The notes: generated by a model not told the origin, from the letters alone. DNA of 42,508 nt from an uncultured delta proteobacterium (GCA_903904655.1 CAIVDK010000049.1:1-42508), one strand, 5' to 3'. Positions 21,047-30,123 are shown, numbered from the stretch's first letter. Program-made: numbers and translations.

Positions 21047-22299
21047 GCGCGGACCTGGCCGTCGCCGTAAATGATAAACTTGGACGTGGTAAGCTCTTCC
21101 AGTCCCATCGGCCCGAACGCATGCAGCTTGGTGGTCGAAATGCCGATTTCCGCGCCTAATCCCAGCTCAAAGCCGTCACTGAAGCGTGTGGAAGCGTTCA
21201 CCAGCACCGTTGAAGAATTGACTTCATTCAAAAACCGCTGCGAGTTGGTATAATCTTTGGTAATAATGGATTCCGTATGCAGCGATCCGTATTTTTCAAT
21301 ATGCGCGATGGCTTCGTCGATAGATGGCACAACCCTCACGGCCAGAATCAAGTCCAGGTATTCCGCGTACCAGTCTTCTTCGGTTGCCGCGTCGATATTT
21401 TTCAGGATCTTTCTTGTTTTTTCGCAGCCTCTGAGCAGGACGCCTGCTTTTTGCAGCCTTTCTGCGGCCTTCGGCAAAAACGCGGGGGCAATGTCCGAAT
21501 GCACCAGCAAGGTTTCCAGCGCGTTGCAGACACCGGGACGCTGCACTTTGGCATTGGCGCAGATATTTACGGCCATGTCCATGTCGGCTCCCGCATCCAC
21601 AAAGATATGACAGACGCCTTTGTAATGTTTAATAACGGGAATCTTGGACTGGGCAACCACGGCGCGGATCAGTTCTTCGCCGCCGCGCGGAATAATCAAA
21701 TCAATATGCTCGTCGAGTTGCAACATTGTCGAGACAGCCTCGCGATCGGTGAACGGAATGACCTGAATAGCCTTGTCCGGCAGAGGGCTTTCCCTCAAGA
21801 CATTCTGTAAGACAGACGCAATAGCCAGGTTGGAGTGAATCGCTTCCGAACCGCCGCGTAAGATGACCGCGTTGCCCGATTTGAGACACAGGGCGGAAGC
21901 GTCGACAGTGACATTAGGGCGCGATTCATAGATAATGCCGATCACCCCCAGGGGAATACGCATGCGGCCGACTAAAAGACCGTTGGGACGGCGCCACATA
22001 GACGTCACCTTTCCTACCGGATCAGGCAGCGCCGCAACTTCACGCAGCCCCTGCGCCATAGCCTCAATGGTAGCATCTTTGACCGCCAGCCGGTCGATCA
22101 TGGCTGCGGAAAGGCCCTTTTCTCGGGCGCCGGTCACATCCCGGCTATTTTCGGACAGGATAAAATCACGATGACCGATGAGCTCATCGGCCATGCGTAA
22201 AAGCGCGGCATTTTTTGCGTTGGCAGAGATATGGGAAAGAGGGCGTGATGCCCTAAGCGCGTCTTCGGCTATTTTTTTTACGGTGTCTTGGATATCCAT
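21043..22299 (-). CDS. proA: gamma-glutamyl phosphate reductase ProA
   Basis: NADPH-dependent reduction of gamma-glutamyl phosphate to the semialdehyde in proline synthesis. It is an aldehyde-dehydrogenase-fold enzyme with the catalytic cysteine in [13 protein letters not shown]. Starting at ATG 22299, with AGGGGA upstream, gives 418 aa, matching the E. coli enzyme (417 aa). The ORF track start at 22338 is a TTG without support. proB is not in this window. nadD is translationally coupled downstream. Confidence 0.95.
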   Translation of the reverse strand: MDIQDTVKKIAEDALRASRPLSHISANAKNAALLRMADELIGHRDFILSENSRDVTGAREKGLSAAMIDRLAVKDATIEAMAQGLREVAALPDPVGKVTSMWRRPNGLLVGRMRIPLGVIGIIYESRPNVTVDASALCLKSGNAVILRGGSEAIHSNLAIASVLQNVLRESPLPDKAIQVIPFTDREAVSTMLQLDEHIDLIIPRGGEELIRAVVAQSKIPVIKHYKGVCHIFVDAGADMDMAVNICANAKVQRPGVCNALETLLVHSDIAPAFLPKAAERLQKAGVLLRGCEKTRKILKNIDAATEEDWYAEYLDLILAVRVVPSIDEAIAHIEKYGSLHTESIITKDYTNSQRFLNEVNSSTVLVNASTRFSDGFELGLGAEIGISTTKLHAFGPMGLEELTTSKFIIYGDGQVRA

Positions 22300-22362
22300 T
22301 CTACTTCCCCTACTTGAGCATTTTAAAATAACTTGCAATTTCTGTAATTATTGATAAAAGCC

Positions 22363-22415
22363 GCATCAACTGTGAAGAATGGGAACCGTTCGAAAAAAAA
22401 TAATCGTGTTGATGC
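22363..22415. promoter_or_regulatory. inverted repeat in the proA/patatin divergent region
   Basis: GCATCAAC (22363-22370) and GTTGATGC (22408-22415) are perfect 8-bp inverted repeats. They flank a smaller dyad, GAACCGTTC, and an A-run. The element lies in the 192-base divergent intergenic region and could be a leader hairpin or operator for either side. No function is assigned. Confidence 0.35.
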
Positions 22416-22491
22416 TTATTCGTGCATCGGTTGAAGTTATATTTACAAGACAAAAGGACATGTGTCAAGGTCTTTGCCCGGATGAATTTTT

Positions 22492-23559
22492 ATGAGCCGA
22501 TTGCGCATCAAAGCCGGAAAAAAAGCTTACGAAATCATTAAAGACGGTGGATTTAATTTTGACGCCGTTTCCGCTTATTACGGAGCGGCGGTAGGGCCGC
22601 GCTGGCTTGTCTCCAGCGGGTTTGATCTGACGCTTCTGACGCAAAACCTTCTGGGACGATCCAGATCCGTACATCTCATTGGATCTTCAGCCGGTGCCTG
22701 GCGTTTTGCCGCATGGCTGCAACCGCAGGCCGCCGACTGTTACCGGAAATTCATCCACGCCTATATCACAGTCGGCTATACCCGAAAAGATACGCCGGTG
22801 ACCATTCTGGAAAAATTCTCTCACATCATGAACACCTATATCGAAGATGACGCCCTGCCCTTTGCCCTGGCCAACAAGCGCTATCGTTTGTCCGTGATCA
22901 CGGCCCGCGCGCGAGGCCTGGTCGCTTCCGAAAAATACTTATTGCAGAAAAGCGCTCTGGCCGCCTGTTACGTGCTCAATTTCTTTAGCCGGAACAATCT
23001 GTACCATTTCGCCGACAGGGTTGTTTTCTACAACGGCTCCAAACCGCCCCCTTTTTGTTTTCACCCGCAATTCCAGGGCAAATATGTGCGGATAAATGAA
23101 TCAAATTTCAAATATGCGGTGATGGCCTCCGGCGCGATCCCGCTTATCGTTGCCGGAGTGAAGAATATTTTCGGCGCGCCCCGCGGTGTTTATCGCGACG
23201 GCGGCTTGATCGATTACCACCTGTCGCATCAGTTTGCCGCAAAAGAAAATGAATTGGTCCTTTTTTTCCATCACCAGGAAAGGATTATTCCCGGCTGGCT
23301 GGATAAGAAAAATAAACGGCGCATACCGGATGATCAAACATTGAATAACGTTGTGATGGCTTTTCCGTCGCAGAGTTTCATCGATCGGCTGCCGTCGGGC
23401 AAAGTTCCGGATCGGGATGACTTTCTGACGTATATCGACAATGGCGCTGAAAGAATTGCAAACTGGAATAAAGCCGTGGAGCTTGCCGCGCCACTGGGCG
23501 AGGACTTTTTGGAACTGGTGGAAAGCGGAAAGATTCGGGAAGTGGTGGAAAAGTTTTAA
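22492..23559 (+). CDS. patatin-like phospholipase family protein
   Basis: Predicted Ser-Asp dyad lipid acyl hydrolase, 355 aa. The nucleophile elbow is visible as LIGSSAGAWR (GxSxG) near residue 66, and the partner aspartate in YRDGGLIDYH near residue 240. No signal peptide is seen, so it is probably cytoplasmic or peripheral to the membrane. A canonical glycine-rich oxyanion-hole motif (GGG.RG) is not obvious at the N-terminus; GAAVGPRW may serve instead. It stands alone, divergent from proA, with a heptamer-like tract after its stop. Substrate unknown. Confidence 0.75.
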   Translation: MSRLRIKAGKKAYEIIKDGGFNFDAVSAYYGAAVGPRWLVSSGFDLTLLTQNLLGRSRSVHLIGSSAGAWRFAAWLQPQAADCYRKFIHAYITVGYTRKDTPVTILEKFSHIMNTYIEDDALPFALANKRYRLSVITARARGLVASEKYLLQKSALAACYVLNFFSRNNLYHFADRVVFYNGSKPPPFCFHPQFQGKYVRINESNFKYAVMASGAIPLIVAGVKNIFGAPRGVYRDGGLIDYHLSHQFAAKENELVLFFHHQERIIPGWLDKKNKRRIPDDQTLNNVVMAFPSQSFIDRLPSGKVPDRDDFLTYIDNGAERIANWNKAVELAAPLGEDFLELVESGKIREVVEKF

Positions 23560-23619
23560 GATTTAAGTATTAAGTGATTATAATTATTTATTTTTTCTTA
23601 AAACTTAACACTATTTATT
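23560..23619 (+). repeat. heptamer-periodic tract 5 (patatin-radical SAM gap)
   Basis: The gap contains ATTTAAG, TATTAAG and TGATTAT in register and, nearer the next gene, TCTTAAA, ACTTAAC and ACTATTT. ACTTAAC and ACTATTT also occur in tract 1, in the same orientation and again just before a start codon. No Shine-Dalgarno sequence precedes ATG 23620. Confidence 0.6.
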
Positions 23620-24537
23620 ATGATCATTCAAGAACTTCTGGATATTTACACCTCCTGCACCCTTTGTCCGCGCGCATGCCGGGTCGACCGGACAAAGGGC
23701 GAGTTGGGCTATTGCCGTCTTCCCGCTGGGATTTTTATGGACTGCTCACTGGCCCATCACGGAGAGGAACCACCTCTTTCGGGAACACGCGGCGCCGGGA
23801 CAATTTTTCTTTCTTCATGCAACCTGAGATGCATCTATTGCCAGAACTATCAAATTTCCCACAGCGAGCAGGGACGGGAGCTGACCGTTTTGCAACTGGC
23901 CCACGTCATGCTCGATTTGCAAAAAAACGGCTGCCACAATATCGAACCGGTGACCCCGACGCCTCAGATGCCCCTTGTGATGGAGGCTCTGTGCATGGCG
24001 CGTGCTCAAGGCCTCACCATTCCCCTTGTTTACAATTGCAGCGGCTATGAAAATCCCGACATCATCCGTTTCCTGGACAGCATGGTGGATATTTATCTGC
24101 CGGATTTCAAATACGGACTTAATCAAGACGCCGAACTTTTCTCCGGCGCGCCGGACTATCCGCGCTTCGCCATAGAATCCATCCGAGAAATGGTCCGACA
24201 GGTCGGCTGCGACCTGAATGTGGAAGAAGGTGTCGCCACGCGAGGGATCATCATCCGTCATTTGGTTTTACCCGGAAGGCTGGAAAATTCCCGGGAAGCC
24301 CTGAGGATTTTGAAAAATGAAATATCAACAAGCGTCTCAATCAGCCTCATGTCGCAGTACACGCCCACCGAACAGATAAAATCCCACGCGCAACTGGGGC
24401 GCAGAATCACCAGCGCTGAATATTCCCAGATACTAGATTATGCCCTTGATCTGGGTTTTGAAAATCTATTTATCCAGGATGTCAACGACGACGACCTGAC
24501 TCCGGATTTTGATCGTGCAAATCCATTTGGTTCGTAA
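23620..24537 (+). CDS. radical SAM protein, PflA-like
   Basis: Predicted [4Fe-4S] radical SAM enzyme of 305 aa. The cluster motif is CNLRCIYCQN (Cx3Cx2C) near residue 67, preceded by a cysteine cluster CTLCPRAC...GYC that may bind another metal centre. Overall it resembles proteins annotated as putative pyruvate formate-lyase activating enzymes. No glycyl-radical enzyme gene lies nearby, so the target is unknown. A methyltransferase gene follows after seven bases and may be in the same operon. Confidence 0.85.
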   Translation: MIIQELLDIYTSCTLCPRACRVDRTKGELGYCRLPAGIFMDCSLAHHGEEPPLSGTRGAGTIFLSSCNLRCIYCQNYQISHSEQGRELTVLQLAHVMLDLQKNGCHNIEPVTPTPQMPLVMEALCMARAQGLTIPLVYNCSGYENPDIIRFLDSMVDIYLPDFKYGLNQDAELFSGAPDYPRFAIESIREMVRQVGCDLNVEEGVATRGIIIRHLVLPGRLENSREALRILKNEISTSVSISLMSQYTPTEQIKSHAQLGRRITSAEYSQILDYALDLGFENLFIQDVNDDDLTPDFDRANPFGS

Positions 24538-24544
24538 AGGTGGC

Positions 24545-25162
24545 ATGATGCAAAGTGACTTGCAAAAAATTTATGACCGTTTTGCCGATACATACGATAA
24601 TAATCGGAACTTGTTTGACATGACGGCGGTCATCGCCGATTTCTCTAAAAGATTGCCTTGCAAGACAGGCCGTCTGCTCGACTTGGGCTGCGGCGCGGGA
24701 GAACCTTTTCCCGCTTATTTTATTGCGCAGGGCTGGCAGGTCACAGGCGTGGATTTTTCTTCCCGGATGCTGGATCTGGCCCATCGCTATCAACCGGACA
24801 TGAAAACTACCTTCGCCGATATTTGCGAAGTGGATTTTCCCGAAAAACAGTTTGACGCCGTCACGGCCATTTATTGCCTTTTTCATATTGAATACCAAAG
24901 GCATGAGGATATTTTCCGGAAAATCTACCGTTGGCTGAAACCGGGCGGTCACTCCCTTTTCACCTATGCCACAAAAGAATATACGGGTGCTGATTTTTTT
25001 AGCGGCACTAAGGAATTTCTGGGAGAACAATTATTTTACAGTCACACAACGCCAGGCGATCTGGTTGCAAGCTTAATATCGATTGGTTTCACGATAGAAT
25101 CCGCCCAATACCGCCAAATCGGCGGCGAAACATTTCTCTGGATGACGATCGCCAAACCCTAG
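24545..25162 (+). CDS. class I SAM-dependent methyltransferase
   Basis: The 205-aa protein has the SAM-binding motif I LLDLGCGAGEPFP, motif II-type VTGVDFSSRML and a post-motif FDAVTAIYCLFHIE. The fold is that of small-molecule methyltransferases; the substrate is unknown. I use ATG 24545, with AAAGGTGG upstream, rather than the 24509 start, which would overlap the upstream radical SAM gene. ATG 24548 is also possible. It converges with lolA, with a three-base gap. Confidence 0.85.
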   Translation: MMQSDLQKIYDRFADTYDNNRNLFDMTAVIADFSKRLPCKTGRLLDLGCGAGEPFPAYFIAQGWQVTGVDFSSRMLDLAHRYQPDMKTTFADICEVDFPEKQFDAVTAIYCLFHIEYQRHEDIFRKIYRWLKPGGHSLFTYATKEYTGADFFSGTKEFLGEQLFYSHTTPGDLVASLISIGFTIESAQYRQIGGETFLWMTIAKP

Positions 25163-25165
25163 TCA

Positions 25166-25873
25166 TTAGGGCATTTTAAAAATGCTGACACCAGGTGGCG
25201 GCTGGAATTGGAATAATTTCGAGGAAAGCCCGGCGTTCATTTTGATGCCGGAAAACTTCAGCTGGGTGGAATTACCCATCACATCATCAAAACTGACCTG
25301 AAGAATATGAAAGCTGTTTTTCTCAATCGTCATTTGCAGATATTGATAGGAGGCGCCTTTTTCACGCGGATATAACTGCAGTAGATAGTTGCCGCTTTTA
25401 TCCACGGCATGAGGGCTTGCATATTTGATAGTAAAGTCATCGCTTAGCTTTCCCAAACCGGACAGAAATTTGATTAAAGCCTCAGATTTAAAAATCTTAT
25501 CAGACTCTTGAGTATATACCGACTTATCCTGCGGCAGATAAAGCCAGGCTTTTTGTGAATTGATAATAAGTTTTTTCGTCTTTGGCTTTTTATAATCCCA
25601 GAGCATCTGTTTAGGATTTTTAAAATAGACTATCCCCTCTTCTACATCCGTTTTGCGGATGGATTTTACCATGGTCTCCTGAACGAAAATCGCCTGAAAA
25701 TCCTGTGTCTCCTCATAAATTTGCTGCAACCGGTTCACGGTCTCATCAATGGGAGGCGGTTCGGCAGCACAGGAAATATGAGACCAGAAAACCCCCAAAA
25801 GGATTGCAAAAAAAACCGTAACGATTTTTACTGATATAAATAACTCATTTTTATCGAGATTTGTTTTCATCAT
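25166..25873 (-). CDS. lolA: outer-membrane lipoprotein carrier protein LolA
   Basis: Periplasmic shuttle that takes lipoproteins from the LolCDE complex to the outer membrane. The 235-aa product has a signal peptide (IVTVFFAILLGVFW, cleavage near SCAA). The beta-sheet LolA fold begins with TQDFQAIFVQE, and GIVYFKNPKQMLWDY is the usual conserved stretch. A cysteine sits near the cleavage site (HISC), but the residue three before it is His, not Leu, so I do not call a lipoprotein. It lies far from the lolC and lolD genes at 1686-3657. Confidence 0.9.
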   Translation of the reverse strand: MMKTNLDKNELFISVKIVTVFFAILLGVFWSHISCAAEPPPIDETVNRLQQIYEETQDFQAIFVQETMVKSIRKTDVEEGIVYFKNPKQMLWDYKKPKTKKLIINSQKAWLYLPQDKSVYTQESDKIFKSEALIKFLSGLGKLSDDFTIKYASPHAVDKSGNYLLQLYPREKGASYQYLQMTIEKNSFHILQVSFDDVMGNSTQLKFSGIKMNAGLSSKLFQFQPPPGVSIFKMP

Positions 25874-26183
25874 TTTTTATTTTCTAAAATATCAAAAATG
25901 GTCGAAAATGGCACATTTTTTTCAGTAGCGTTTATATCTTCATGTTGAGTGGCTCATAAATGGCAATGATTAAAGGGAATATCAATAACTATTTGATATT
26001 ATTAATATATATTATTGCTCAAACCTTAAGCAATTTGGTCTAAAAGCCTAACCATTGCGGACTTACCTGACTTATGAACATGGTTACCAACAGGTCTTTC
26101 CACAACATTGTGGAATACAAATTCAAGTGCCTGTATCCAAGGGATAAAGACCTGAGATGGCCTCGATCTTCTTTACACGGCCC
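25874..26183. other. 310-base intergenic region between lolA and ilvE
   Basis: AT-rich, with no ORF of note. It contains a perfect 7-bp dyad TCCACAA/TTGTGGA at 26099-26114 and an alternating AT stretch near 26003-26016. Both flanking genes are on the minus strand, so it should hold the lolA promoter, but I could not fix -35 and -10 boxes. The dyad lacks a T-run on the relevant side and is not a clear terminator. Confidence 0.5.
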
Positions 26184-27254
26184 TTAAGCAAGCTGCATAC
26201 GCCAGCCGAAAGGATCCTTTTTGCTTCCATACTGAATATGTAAAATTTCGTGAAACAATTTCTCGGCAAGCGATCCGGTCTTCCCGTTGTTTATGATATA
26301 CTCCTTCTTGTGGAAATAAATCTGTCCCACTGGTGAAATAATAGCCGCTGTTCCAGAGGCAAAAGCTTCCTTGAGCGTTCCTTTTTCGATCGCGTCGATC
26401 ACTTCAGTTATGGGCAGGGGTCTCTCCTTTACATTCACACCCAGATGAGACGCCAATTTAATAACGGAATCGCGCGTCACACCCGGCAGAATGGTTCCTC
26501 CGAGCGGCGGTGTGATCAGCTCATCGCCGATCACGAAAAAGATATTGCTGGTACCCACTTCTTCCACATACTTCTTTTCCCGTGCGTCCAGCCACAGCAC
26601 TTGTGTATAACCCATATCGGTGGCAATACGGCTGGCATAAAGACTCGCGGCATAATTACCTGCCGCCTTGATTTGGCCAGTACCGCCTACCGCCGCCCGC
26701 ACATATTCTTCGGACACATAAATCTTAGTTGGTGCAAAACCGTGGGCGTAATAGGCGCCCACCGGCCCTGCAATAATAAAGAAGAGGTATTCACTGGACG
26801 GATGCACGCCAAGGGCGGCTTCCGTGGCAATCATCGTCGGACGGATATAAAGGGATGACCCCGCCTCTCTGGGAATCCAATCGCGCTCGAGCAACACAAA
26901 TTTTTTAAGGGCATCAAAAAACACCGTTTCGTCAATTTGAGCCATGCAAAGCCTTACGGCGGACGTATTCATTCTTCTGATGTTCTCCATCGGACGGAAA
27001 AGATAAATTTCATCTTTCTTCCCCCGGTAGGCCTTCAATCCTTCAAATATTTCCTGGCCGTAATGAAGACACATAGCGGTCGGATCAAGCTGCAAATAAT
27101 GGTAAGGTTCGATGACGGGGTCATGCCAGCCGGTTCCTTCCTTATACTTCATTGTAAACATATGGTCGGTAAAGTGCTGGCCAAAACCTAATTTGGTTTC
27201 ATCAGGCTTGGGCTTCATGTATTCCGGCAATGCTTCGACAATTTTAATTTCCAT
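26184..27254 (-). CDS. ilvE: branched-chain amino acid aminotransferase
   Basis: PLP fold-type IV enzyme that interconverts Leu, Ile and Val with their 2-oxo acids. The PLP lysine is in GQIKAAGNYA, and other family marks are LHYGQEIFEGLKAY and the C-terminal FASGTAAIISPVG. The ATG at 27254, with AGAGGAA upstream, gives 356 aa, the usual length for the larger BCAT class. The ORF track start (27284) adds ten unsupported residues. It appears to be a single-gene unit, 65 bases downstream of comM on the same strand. Confidence 0.94.
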   Translation of the reverse strand: MEIKIVEALPEYMKPKPDETKLGFGQHFTDHMFTMKYKEGTGWHDPVIEPYHYLQLDPTAMCLHYGQEIFEGLKAYRGKKDEIYLFRPMENIRRMNTSAVRLCMAQIDETVFFDALKKFVLLERDWIPREAGSSLYIRPTMIATEAALGVHPSSEYLFFIIAGPVGAYYAHGFAPTKIYVSEEYVRAAVGGTGQIKAAGNYAASLYASRIATDMGYTQVLWLDAREKKYVEEVGTSNIFFVIGDELITPPLGGTILPGVTRDSVIKLASHLGVNVKERPLPITEVIDAIEKGTLKEAFASGTAAIISPVGQIYFHKKEYIINNGKTGSLAEKLFHEILHIQYGSKKDPFGWRMQLA

Positions 27255-27319
27255 AGATTCCTCTTTAATTAAAATATCTTCCAATAACGAATGTCGGCTA
27301 AATTACTTTTTTTATATCA

Positions 27320-28849
27320 CTAAACGATGCGTCGATCAAGGCTTCTATATTGAATCGCTTCGGCAATATGCGCGGGCTCGATTTTTTCTTTGCCTTCCAG
27401 ATCGGTAATCGTGCGGGACACTTTCAGAATACGGTTCATGGCACGAGCGGAAAGACCCAGTTTTTCTATGGCCATTTCCATGAGCTGATGAGACTCCTCA
27501 TCGATGGCACAAAAAGACCGGATTTGCTTTTCCGTCATACGGGCATTGGTAACGACACCCGAGTTGCCAAAGCGCTTTGTTTGCCTTTCACGCGCGGCAT
27601 CAACCCGCTCTCTGACGGGTGCTGATGCTTCGCCTTCTTCTTTCCCCGTTAAGGCGCGGTATCTGACCGACGGCACCTCGATATGCAAATCGATGCGATC
27701 CAGCAGTGGGCCGGATATTTTCGCCTGATACTGGCGGATCTGCTGGGGTGAGCAGCGGCAGGCGCGAATTCGGTCCCCAAAATAGCCACAGGGACAGGGA
27801 TTCATGGCGGCCACCAGCATAAACTTGGCCGGAAAGGCCGCGGTCACAGCCGAGCGGGTGATCGTAATCGTTCCTTCTTCCAGTGGCTGGCGCAACGCTT
27901 CCAGCGCATTTCTTTTGAATTCCGGCAGCTCGTCCAGAAAGAGCACGCCCAGATGAGCCAGGCTGATTTCTCCGGGATGCGGCATTTGGCCGCCTCCGAC
28001 CAGGCCGACATCGGAAATGGTATGATGAGGCGAACGGAAAGGCCGCACGGCAATCAATGTTTCTCCTGAATTCAGCAGACCGGCCACGGAAAAAACCTTG
28101 GTTACTTCGATGGCCTCTTCAAAGGAAAGATCGGGCAGAATCGTAGGCAGCCGCTTGGCCAACATACTTTTACCGGAACCGGGCGGACCAATCATCAAAA
28201 TATTATGGCCGCCGGCCGCCGCGACCTCCAACGCCCTGAGCGCCTGCTTCTGGCCTTTTATTTCAGAAAAGTCGATATCATAGTGACGATTTTTTTGAAA
28301 AATATTACCGGTATCCAGATAGAGCGGCAAAATGGTTTGTCTGGCTCCTAAAAACTCGACAACGTCGGGAAGCGTCTTGACGCCATAAACATGGATGCCT
28401 TCCACCATGGCCGCTTCCGCAGCGTTTTCTTCCGGCACAAATACTGATTGGATGCCCAGCTCCCTCGCTTTAAAAGCAGCGGGCAATACACCCCGAACAC
28501 CTTTAATACTGCCGTCGAGCGACAACTCGCCGATAAAGAAGCAGCCCTGAAGGGCGGCTTCTTCGATCAACCCCTCCGCGGCCAGAATGCCTACCGCAAT
28601 CGGCAGATCAAAGCCAGTTCCCTCTTTCCGAATATCGGCAGGCGCCAGATTAACGGTTACATGAGACCGCGGAAAACGGTAACCGGAATTCTTGATGGCG
28701 GCCTTGATCCTGTCGCGGCTTTCTTTCACAGAGGCGTCAGGCAGGCCGACCGTGGCAAACTGCGGCAAACCCTGGGAAACATCTACTTCCACCGACACAG
28801 GGTATGATTCCATACCGATAACACTCATGCCGAACACTTTTATGAACAC
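27320..28849 (-). CDS. YifB family Mg chelatase-like AAA ATPase (ComM-type)
   Basis: AAA+ ATPase related to ComM, a helicase that promotes branch migration in natural transformation. The 509-aa protein has an N-terminal Lon-protease-like domain (GMESYPVSVEVDVSQGLP). The ATPase follows with Walker A GPPGSGKSMLAKRL and Walker B LFLDELPEF, a cysteine-rich CPCGYFGDRIRACRC motif and a C-terminal Mg_chelatase domain (LSARAMNRILKVSRTI). I place the start at GTG 28849, with CGGAG upstream, which matches family length. The ORF track start adds 21 residues. Confidence 0.9.
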   Translation of the reverse strand: MFIKVFGMSVIGMESYPVSVEVDVSQGLPQFATVGLPDASVKESRDRIKAAIKNSGYRFPRSHVTVNLAPADIRKEGTGFDLPIAVGILAAEGLIEEAALQGCFFIGELSLDGSIKGVRGVLPAAFKARELGIQSVFVPEENAAEAAMVEGIHVYGVKTLPDVVEFLGARQTILPLYLDTGNIFQKNRHYDIDFSEIKGQKQALRALEVAAAGGHNILMIGPPGSGKSMLAKRLPTILPDLSFEEAIEVTKVFSVAGLLNSGETLIAVRPFRSPHHTISDVGLVGGGQMPHPGEISLAHLGVLFLDELPEFKRNALEALRQPLEEGTITITRSAVTAAFPAKFMLVAAMNPCPCGYFGDRIRACRCSPQQIRQYQAKISGPLLDRIDLHIEVPSVRYRALTGKEEGEASAPVRERVDAARERQTKRFGNSGVVTNARMTEKQIRSFCAIDEESHQLMEMAIEKLGLSARAMNRILKVSRTITDLEGKEKIEPAHIAEAIQYRSLDRRIV

Positions 28850-28946
28850 TATATTTTCTCCGAGGAAGAATTTACGGTCAAAAATGATAGCTAATTGCCG
28901 TATATATATCAAGTTTTTAATTTACTTAAAAATATTCTTGACTTTC

Positions 28947-28975
28947 TTGACTCGTCAAAGGCGCTGTGCTAGGGT
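28947..28975 (+). promoter_or_regulatory. candidate moaC promoter overlapping a dyad
   Basis: TTGACT (28947-28952) and TAGGGT (28970-28975) are separated by 17 bases, about 55 bases before the moaC ATG. The -35 box is half of a perfect dyad, TTGACTCGTCAA (28947-28958), which could be an operator. The preceding bases repeat TTCTTGACT. Confidence 0.42.
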
Positions 28976-29030
28976 CTTTGTAAATTGTTTAGACTCACAT
29001 AATTCAAGCATACTAAAGTCAGTAGCCGCC

Positions 29031-29516
29031 ATGAAAAAGCTATCCCATGTTAATGATTCAGGCCAAGTACAAATGGTGGATGTAACGGACAAGGACAAGA
29101 CCGTCCGAAAGGCAACGGCCCGCGGCAGAGTCATCATGAAAAACAGCACGCTTCAGCTTTTGGAAGAAGGCCGCGTGGCTAAAGGCAACGTGCTGACCAC
29201 CGCCAAAATCGCAGGTATCATGGCGGCAAAAAAAACCGGCGAACTTATCCCCTTATGTCATCCGCTGGCACTAACGGGTATTGATATCGCCTTTGAAATC
29301 GACCGTCTAAACTCGCAGGTGATCATCGAAACGCAGGTCCGAACGGTTGGTGAAACCGGAGTGGAAATGGAAGCGCTGACGGCGGCCAGTATTGCCGCAC
29401 TGACCATTTACGATATGTGTAAAGCCGTAGATAAAGAAATAATCATCAGTGATATTATGCTTCTGGAAAAAAGCGGCGGCAAAAGCGGCACCTTTACCAG
29501 AAAAGCATCAGAATAA
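29031..29516 (+). CDS. moaC: cyclic pyranopterin monophosphate synthase MoaC
   Basis: Converts the cyclised GTP product of MoaA to cyclic pyranopterin monophosphate in molybdenum cofactor synthesis. From ATG 29031 the product is 161 aa, the E. coli length. It shows MVDVTDKDKTVRKATARG near the start, IPLCHPLALTGI in the middle and VEMEALTAASIAALTIYDMCKAVDK, all hallmark MoaC motifs. The ORF track start at 28692 runs through the divergent promoter region and is rejected. moaA is not in the window. The stop overlaps the next ATG by one base. Confidence 0.95.
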   Translation: MKKLSHVNDSGQVQMVDVTDKDKTVRKATARGRVIMKNSTLQLLEEGRVAKGNVLTTAKIAGIMAAKKTGELIPLCHPLALTGIDIAFEIDRLNSQVIIETQVRTVGETGVEMEALTAASIAALTIYDMCKAVDKEIIISDIMLLEKSGGKSGTFTRKASE

Positions 29517-30043
29517 TGCGGAGATCATACTTGAATCAGGTTTTTAAAATTAAGAAAGCCTTCAGGATTCCCTTTATCAGCGCCGTAACGCTTTTATTTG
29601 TTCTTCTGGCGCTCAGTCTTTTCGATGGGCAAATCTGGGAACAAATTCTAATCGCGGCTATATGCGTTGTCACGCTGGTTATTGCCATAGAGACACGTGA
29701 AAGAGAGTTTACCGTTTTCGAAAACGGCTTGCGTATTAAAAAATTTTTCCGCACGAAAGATTTCACTTGGGCGGAAATCACGCACCTGGGTGTCGTCATC
29801 ATGCGCAATAAGGCTTACTTTCTTCTGACTACAACCAAAGGGTTTTATGTGTTTTCCAATCTTCTGCAAAATCATACGCTCCTGATCCGACATCTGGCGG
29901 ACAAGCTTGGTGAGGAAAAAGTGGAGGCGGAAGTTAAAAGCTATCTGGAGGATCCCGTCGAACGGACATCTCTGGTTGTTTTGACCTGGATTGCCCTGAT
30001 TATTATCGTCGCGATTATCCTGACCAAATTGATAAAATTATAA
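29516..30043 (+). CDS. hypothetical membrane protein, PH-like
   Basis: I do not recognise a named family. The 175-aa protein has two N-terminal membrane helices (about residues 18-36 and 42-60) and a soluble middle with TVFENGLRIKKFFRTKDFTWAEI, which looks like a bacterial PH-type beta-domain. One C-terminal helix (VLTWIALIIIVAIILTKLI) follows. Its ATG overlaps the moaC stop by one base (TAATG), so it is probably co-translated. A link to molybdenum cofactor synthesis is not shown by the sequence. Confidence 0.65.
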   Translation: MRRSYLNQVFKIKKAFRIPFISAVTLLFVLLALSLFDGQIWEQILIAAICVVTLVIAIETREREFTVFENGLRIKKFFRTKDFTWAEITHLGVVIMRNKAYFLLTTTKGFYVFSNLLQNHTLLIRHLADKLGEEKVEAEVKSYLEDPVERTSLVVLTWIALIIIVAIILTKLIKL

Positions 30044-30123
30044 TTTCCGTTCGTCGTTTTAAGCAGCAAAAATATTGAAGTGAATGGTATATTTGAAAAG
30101 ATGGATTCAAATGCAGGAGTTTC

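Noticed and set aside
21277-21810. 177-aa plus ORF opposite proA
   Set aside because: It is antisense to the ProA catalytic region with no domain of its own.
14818-23619. Insertion sequence or prophage remnant
   Set aside because: No transposase, integrase or terminal inverted repeats were found; the repeated material is short-period only.
23574-24050. 158-aa plus ORF overlapping the radical SAM gene
   Set aside because: It lies in another frame of a gene with clear CxxxCxxC and family motifs; its own product shows no motif.
25790-25873. LolA as a lipoprotein because of a cysteine near the cleavage site
   Set aside because: The residue three before the cysteine is His rather than Leu or a similar residue, and LolA must be soluble. 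Type I cleavage near CAA is more likely.
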